DNA of 64,000 bases from positions 124,001 to 188,000 of the forward strand of contig JAUJEB010000005.1 in NCBI GenBank assembly GCA_030442055.1, in the 5' to 3' direction. The DNA is from Agaribacillus aureus. Its GTDB lineage: Bacteria > Bacteroidota > Bacteroidia > Cytophagales > Cyclobacteriaceae. The notes below the pieces were generated by a model. That model had not been told where the DNA came from. It did not search any database and worked only from the letters and a program-made list of their open reading frames with translations. Position 1 is the stretch's first letter; the number at the start of each line of letters is the position of its first letter. The position numbers and the translations under genes are program-made. Below are positions 61,034 through 64,000 of this stretch, one piece after another.

Positions 61034-62338
61034 CTAAACGGTGCTTTCCGATTCAATGACAGGCATTCGGAATGATAAAAGGAGCACGAGCAGCAAGACC
61101 CCTGCCGTGAAAAAAAATGTAAGGCTTCCCGTTTCACCATATAAATAACCTCCGCAGATAAGTCCGAAAATACTTGCAAGGCTGCCCGAACTATTGGCAA
61201 TTCCCTGTACGGAACCCTGCTGTTTTTCACCACCTAATTTGGCAAGTACCGAGAGATAGGAAGGCCACATCAGACCATTGCCCAAGGCAAATAAAAATGC
61301 TGCGATATAAATAAACAATGCGTCACCGGCAGCCATCAGGCAAAAGTTGACAACCAGCAAAAGGCTGCCGGTAATAATCAAACTGGCATCCGAAAATTTC
61401 CCGGACAAAAAGCTAAGCAGCGGTCCCTGGACCAATATCATCAATCCGCTTAGGAAGGAAAAGAAGATCCCTAGCTGCAGTGAGTTCCATCCCAGATTTT
61501 TGAGGGCATGCATGGGGAATGCGGCATAGAAAAAGCTGAAGCCAAGGAAGGTCAAAAAATAAATAAGCAACATGAAAGGAACGTATTTTATAGAAAAAAC
61601 TGCCTGTAGACTGGTGTCGTTGCACTTTTTCATTTTATAACATTCTTTTTGTTCGATGCTGAAAAGCTTTCGGATCTTAAAGCGGTTGGTGTCAGGATTT
61701 ACCAGGTCGGGCCGGGACTCCGGAAGTTTAAACCAAATAAGATAGATAGCTACGGCCGATATTAACGCAGCGGCAAGAACAGGTATGACTTCTTTATAAA
61801 TAGTAGACCCCAGTACCCCTGCTATCGCCGGACCAATGATAAACCCAAGACTGGAGGACATAGCCATTTTGCCAAAATTTGCTTTTCGGTTTTTATCAGT
61901 AGAAATGTCTGAAAGATAAGCGTTGGCCACGGAGACATTACCCCCCGTGAGGCCATCCAGGGCCCGGGCAGCGAAAAGAAAAACCATGGGTAACGTGATG
62001 ATGAAACTGCCTACAGAAGTTGAATCGACACTTAGCAAGGATGTGCGAGGCAGGTAAAGCGCCAGCAGGAAGATAATCCATGCAAGCAACGTTCCCGCCT
62101 GGCTGACCAGAAGGACCTTTTTGCGGCCGAATACGTCTGACCACTTTCCTAAAATTGGTGCTCCGAAGAACTGGAAGGCAGGATAAATTGATCCTAAAAC
62201 ACCGTAAATAAATTCATTGCCGCCAAATCTATTCACCAGGAAAACCAAAAAGGGTAAAATCACACTGTAACCAAGCATCCCGATAAAGTTGACGGTCAAC
62301 ACGGGTAAAAGGGGAATTGGTTTTGATGACTGTTTCAA
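61034..62338 (-). CDS. MFS transporter, TetA-like
   Basis: This 434-aa protein has 12 predicted membrane helices with a loop of about 30 residues in the middle. MFS motif A, GKWSDVFGRKKVLL, follows helix 2 and is close to the TetA/multidrug type, consistent with drug efflux. An arginine/proline-rich element (PESRPDLVNPDTNRF) lies in the central loop. The start is TTG (62336-62338), with no ATG in frame upstream within a short distance. No regulator is directly adjacent. Confidence 0.88.
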   Translation of the reverse strand: MKQSSKPIPLLPVLTVNFIGMLGYSVILPFLVFLVNRFGGNEFIYGVLGSIYPAFQFFGAPILGKWSDVFGRKKVLLVSQAGTLLAWIIFLLALYLPRTSLLSVDSTSVGSFIITLPMVFLFAARALDGLTGGNVSVANAYLSDISTDKNRKANFGKMAMSSSLGFIIGPAIAGVLGSTIYKEVIPVLAAALISAVAIYLIWFKLPESRPDLVNPDTNRFKIRKLFSIEQKECYKMKKCNDTSLQAVFSIKYVPFMLLIYFLTFLGFSFFYAAFPMHALKNLGWNSLQLGIFFSFLSGLMILVQGPLLSFLSGKFSDASLIITGSLLLVVNFCLMAAGDALFIYIAAFLFALGNGLMWPSYLSVLAKLGGEKQQGSVQGIANSSGSLASIFGLICGGYLYGETGSLTFFFTAGVLLLVLLLSFRMPVIESESTV

Positions 62339-62438
62339 TGGTCTGACGGCTTTCAGTGAGGAACAGTGATTAGTTAAAAGATGTTTGGAAAAGTAATAAA
62401 TTTGAATTGTTGTAAAAAGAATGCCAACGCTTTTTTAA

Positions 62439-63896
62439 TTAACGCTTCATCTTTTCTTCCAGCCAACTTTTGATGTCAACGTAATCCAGCATATCAGCAT
62501 TTGCGAGGGGTGTGTCGCCCTCAAAAAGGGTGGTGTAAAAATTTTTGAATGCCACCGGATAATCCGATTTGGAAATGTTGGTGATCTTTGAAAAAAAAGC
62601 CAGGTAGGACCTCTCAAATGGTTTGAGCCTTTTCATTTTCTTGAAATACCTGCGATGGCTTTCAACCGCGTATTTTATAAAAATCACATTGCCCAAATCG
62701 AAGTGGATCATCAGGTGCAGGAGCCTTGCATAGAATGCCAGGTGTGTCCATACTTCAATTTTGCTGTCGATGATCTTATTGATCCAGCTGAGTGCCTCGG
62801 TATAATTTCCATGGAGAAAATAAAACTGGGCAAACTGGTTCCAAAAAAGCATAAAATAATCTTCAGGGATAGCTTTTTCGAAAGACTGTATAAACTGATC
62901 AACTTCCCGGCATAATCTGATCCCGTTCTCCAGATCCTTTTTGTCCCTGTAAATTTCCAGCTCCAGGTTATAGGAGCGGCACCGGGCTCTTACTGAAAAC
63001 TTGCTGTCTTTGGAGATCCCATATTTTGCCGGCAGCTCCCTGATCAGCTCCAGTACCGGGAAGGCTTCATCCCATCTTTTTTCATAAAGGAGCACCGTGA
63101 TCTTGTTGCCCAACGTGCTGGTATAAAGACCGGGTTCATTTTTAATTTTTTCAGGATGGGCCTCCAGTAATTCGATGATGGCATCGATGTGTTTTTCTGC
63201 CTGAGGTATCTGGTTTTGCAACAGTCCGGCGCTGAAAAGGGTGTGATGATACAGGATTCTTGCCCGCAGGGAGGCAGCCAACCCCGGATTTTGTATCAAA
63301 TCTTTGGCAGCGAGCTTTTCCTCCACCGACGGGCCACTACGGAAATCTGAAACGTCTGCGACCAGCTCCCAGTATCGGTTCAAATTTTCAAGTTTTTTAA
63401 TAGCGCTGGCCTGCTTTTTAACTACCTCTTTAAACATCGGACTGTTGGGGCCGTATTTGGAGACGTACAATTTTCTTTGTCCCTCATAGACGTCAATCAA
63501 TGCCGGAAAACTCTCAAAACGCCTGGCTATTTTTTCAGCTTTTTCGAGTACGTAGTAACATTGATCAAATAGCTCTTTGCTATGCAATATTTCTGCATCA
63601 GTGATTAGATTTCTTACCTCCGTTTCCTTCGATATCCCGGTATGGTAATTTCTAAGACTTTTCAGAATTAGTTTTCTCAGGTGGTTTTTAGTGACATGCA
63701 GCTGCTGGATGAATTTCTCGCCTTCAAATTTTTTCTTAATCTGATCCTCATCAAAAACAGTCTGTTTGTCCAATGCATCAAATAGCCTGAGGTGATTGGA
63801 ATTTGCCTGCTGAGCCGTACAAAAAATCCGGAAATACCGCTTTTCGGTCTGGCTCAAGGATTTGATTAGATAGAACAGATTCCCTTTTTTATGCAT
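62439..63896 (-). CDS. Bacteroidota-specific helical-repeat protein
   Basis: This 485-aa protein starts with FYLIKSLSQTEKRYFRIFCT, a sequence typical of an uncharacterised family in this phylum. The rest consists of about a dozen helical pairs that resemble divergent TPR repeats (for example WDEAFPVLELIRELPAKYG and HGNYTEALSWINKIIDSK). It has no signal peptide or membrane helix, so it is probably a cytoplasmic scaffold. Its role is unknown. The start is the ATG at 63896. Confidence 0.78.
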   Translation of the reverse strand: MHKKGNLFYLIKSLSQTEKRYFRIFCTAQQANSNHLRLFDALDKQTVFDEDQIKKKFEGEKFIQQLHVTKNHLRKLILKSLRNYHTGISKETEVRNLITDAEILHSKELFDQCYYVLEKAEKIARRFESFPALIDVYEGQRKLYVSKYGPNSPMFKEVVKKQASAIKKLENLNRYWELVADVSDFRSGPSVEEKLAAKDLIQNPGLAASLRARILYHHTLFSAGLLQNQIPQAEKHIDAIIELLEAHPEKIKNEPGLYTSTLGNKITVLLYEKRWDEAFPVLELIRELPAKYGISKDSKFSVRARCRSYNLELEIYRDKKDLENGIRLCREVDQFIQSFEKAIPEDYFMLFWNQFAQFYFLHGNYTEALSWINKIIDSKIEVWTHLAFYARLLHLMIHFDLGNVIFIKYAVESHRRYFKKMKRLKPFERSYLAFFSKITNISKSDYPVAFKNFYTTLFEGDTPLANADMLDYVDIKSWLEEKMKR

Positions 63897-64000
63897 ATAA
63901 AGTTTACGATTTTTCTATTTTAACATTTAAAAATACAAAATTAGTGCTCAATAATGGTGTTTATTATATAATATGATTATTACGTTTTAATAAATATTGA

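Noticed and set aside
1-64000. CRISPR arrays, tRNA and rRNA genes
   Set aside because: No regularly spaced direct repeats, cloverleaf-like segments or rRNA-like sequence were noticed in any intergenic gap. A tRNAscan-type search was not possible here.

Overview
The window looks like a chromosomal segment of a Bacteroidota bacterium, of the environmental, aerobic Cytophagales/Saprospiria kind. The evidence is type IX secretion (T9SS) sorting tails on two proteins, PorT-like and DUF1573 proteins, Bacteroidota-type spacing of TTG and TAnnTTTG promoter elements, few Shine-Dalgarno sites, and AT-rich intergenic DNA. No rRNA, tRNA, CRISPR array, intact transposase or prophage was seen. The genus cannot be fixed from the sequence alone.

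Layout. 0-3.8 kb: mfd (transcription-coupled repair) and a small NrtS-like membrane protein. 3.9-9.8 kb: a four-gene tyrosine/homogentisate degradation operon (hppD-hmgA-fahA-flavin reductase), a divergent Lrp/AsnC regulator and a TetR regulator. 9.8-13.5 kb: an ATP-grasp enzyme and a pair made of a TPR-AAA ATPase and a TPR membrane protein. 13.7-18.9 kb: a DUF2306 membrane protein followed by an AT-rich accessory island. The island holds a RhuM gene fragment, REP-like hairpins, a GrpB protein, a Cys-rich lipoprotein, a nucleotidyltransferase-HEPN protein and an unrecognised zinc-finger protein, and related repeats lie at both edges. 18.9-27.2 kb: a zinc-ribbon membrane protein, a beta-barrel protein, class II ribonucleotide reductase with a tiny leader ORF, a T9SS type B surface protein, an LRR protein and a lipoprotein hydrolase.

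27.4-34.3 kb: PEP carboxylase, a PVC-type cytochrome c lipoprotein, an orphan lipoprotein and a 1-Cys peroxiredoxin. 34.3-46.2 kb: many small stress or regulatory genes (methyltransferase, VOC proteins, two AraC regulators, a monooxygenase-like protein, AHSA1/SRPBCC, SDR). This stretch also holds a YCII (DGPF)-ECF42 sigma pair and a two-gene trans-3-hydroxyproline pathway. 46.5-50.9 kb: 2-oxoacid:ferredoxin oxidoreductase (korA-korB) with an FAD oxidoreductase downstream. 51.4-53.8 kb: an ECF sigma factor followed by a membrane protein that resembles an anti-sigma factor but ends in a T9SS sorting tail. 53.8-57.8 kb: AlkC-like DNA glycosylase, GyrI-like protein, WYL regulator, SRPBCC protein and a Crp/Fnr regulator. 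58.1-64 kb: DUF1573 protein, a second YCII-ECF42 pair, a YHS protein, an MFS exporter and a Bacteroidota-specific helical-repeat protein.

Together the metabolic genes feed aromatic amino acids and hydroxyproline into central carbon metabolism. KOR and PEP carboxylase sit at the TCA cycle, with ferredoxin as the likely electron carrier at KOR. The best candidate for an undescribed system is the ECF sigma/T9SS-tailed membrane protein pair at 51.4-53.8 kb. The zinc-finger and nucleotidyltransferase-HEPN pair in the 14-18.5 kb island is the second.
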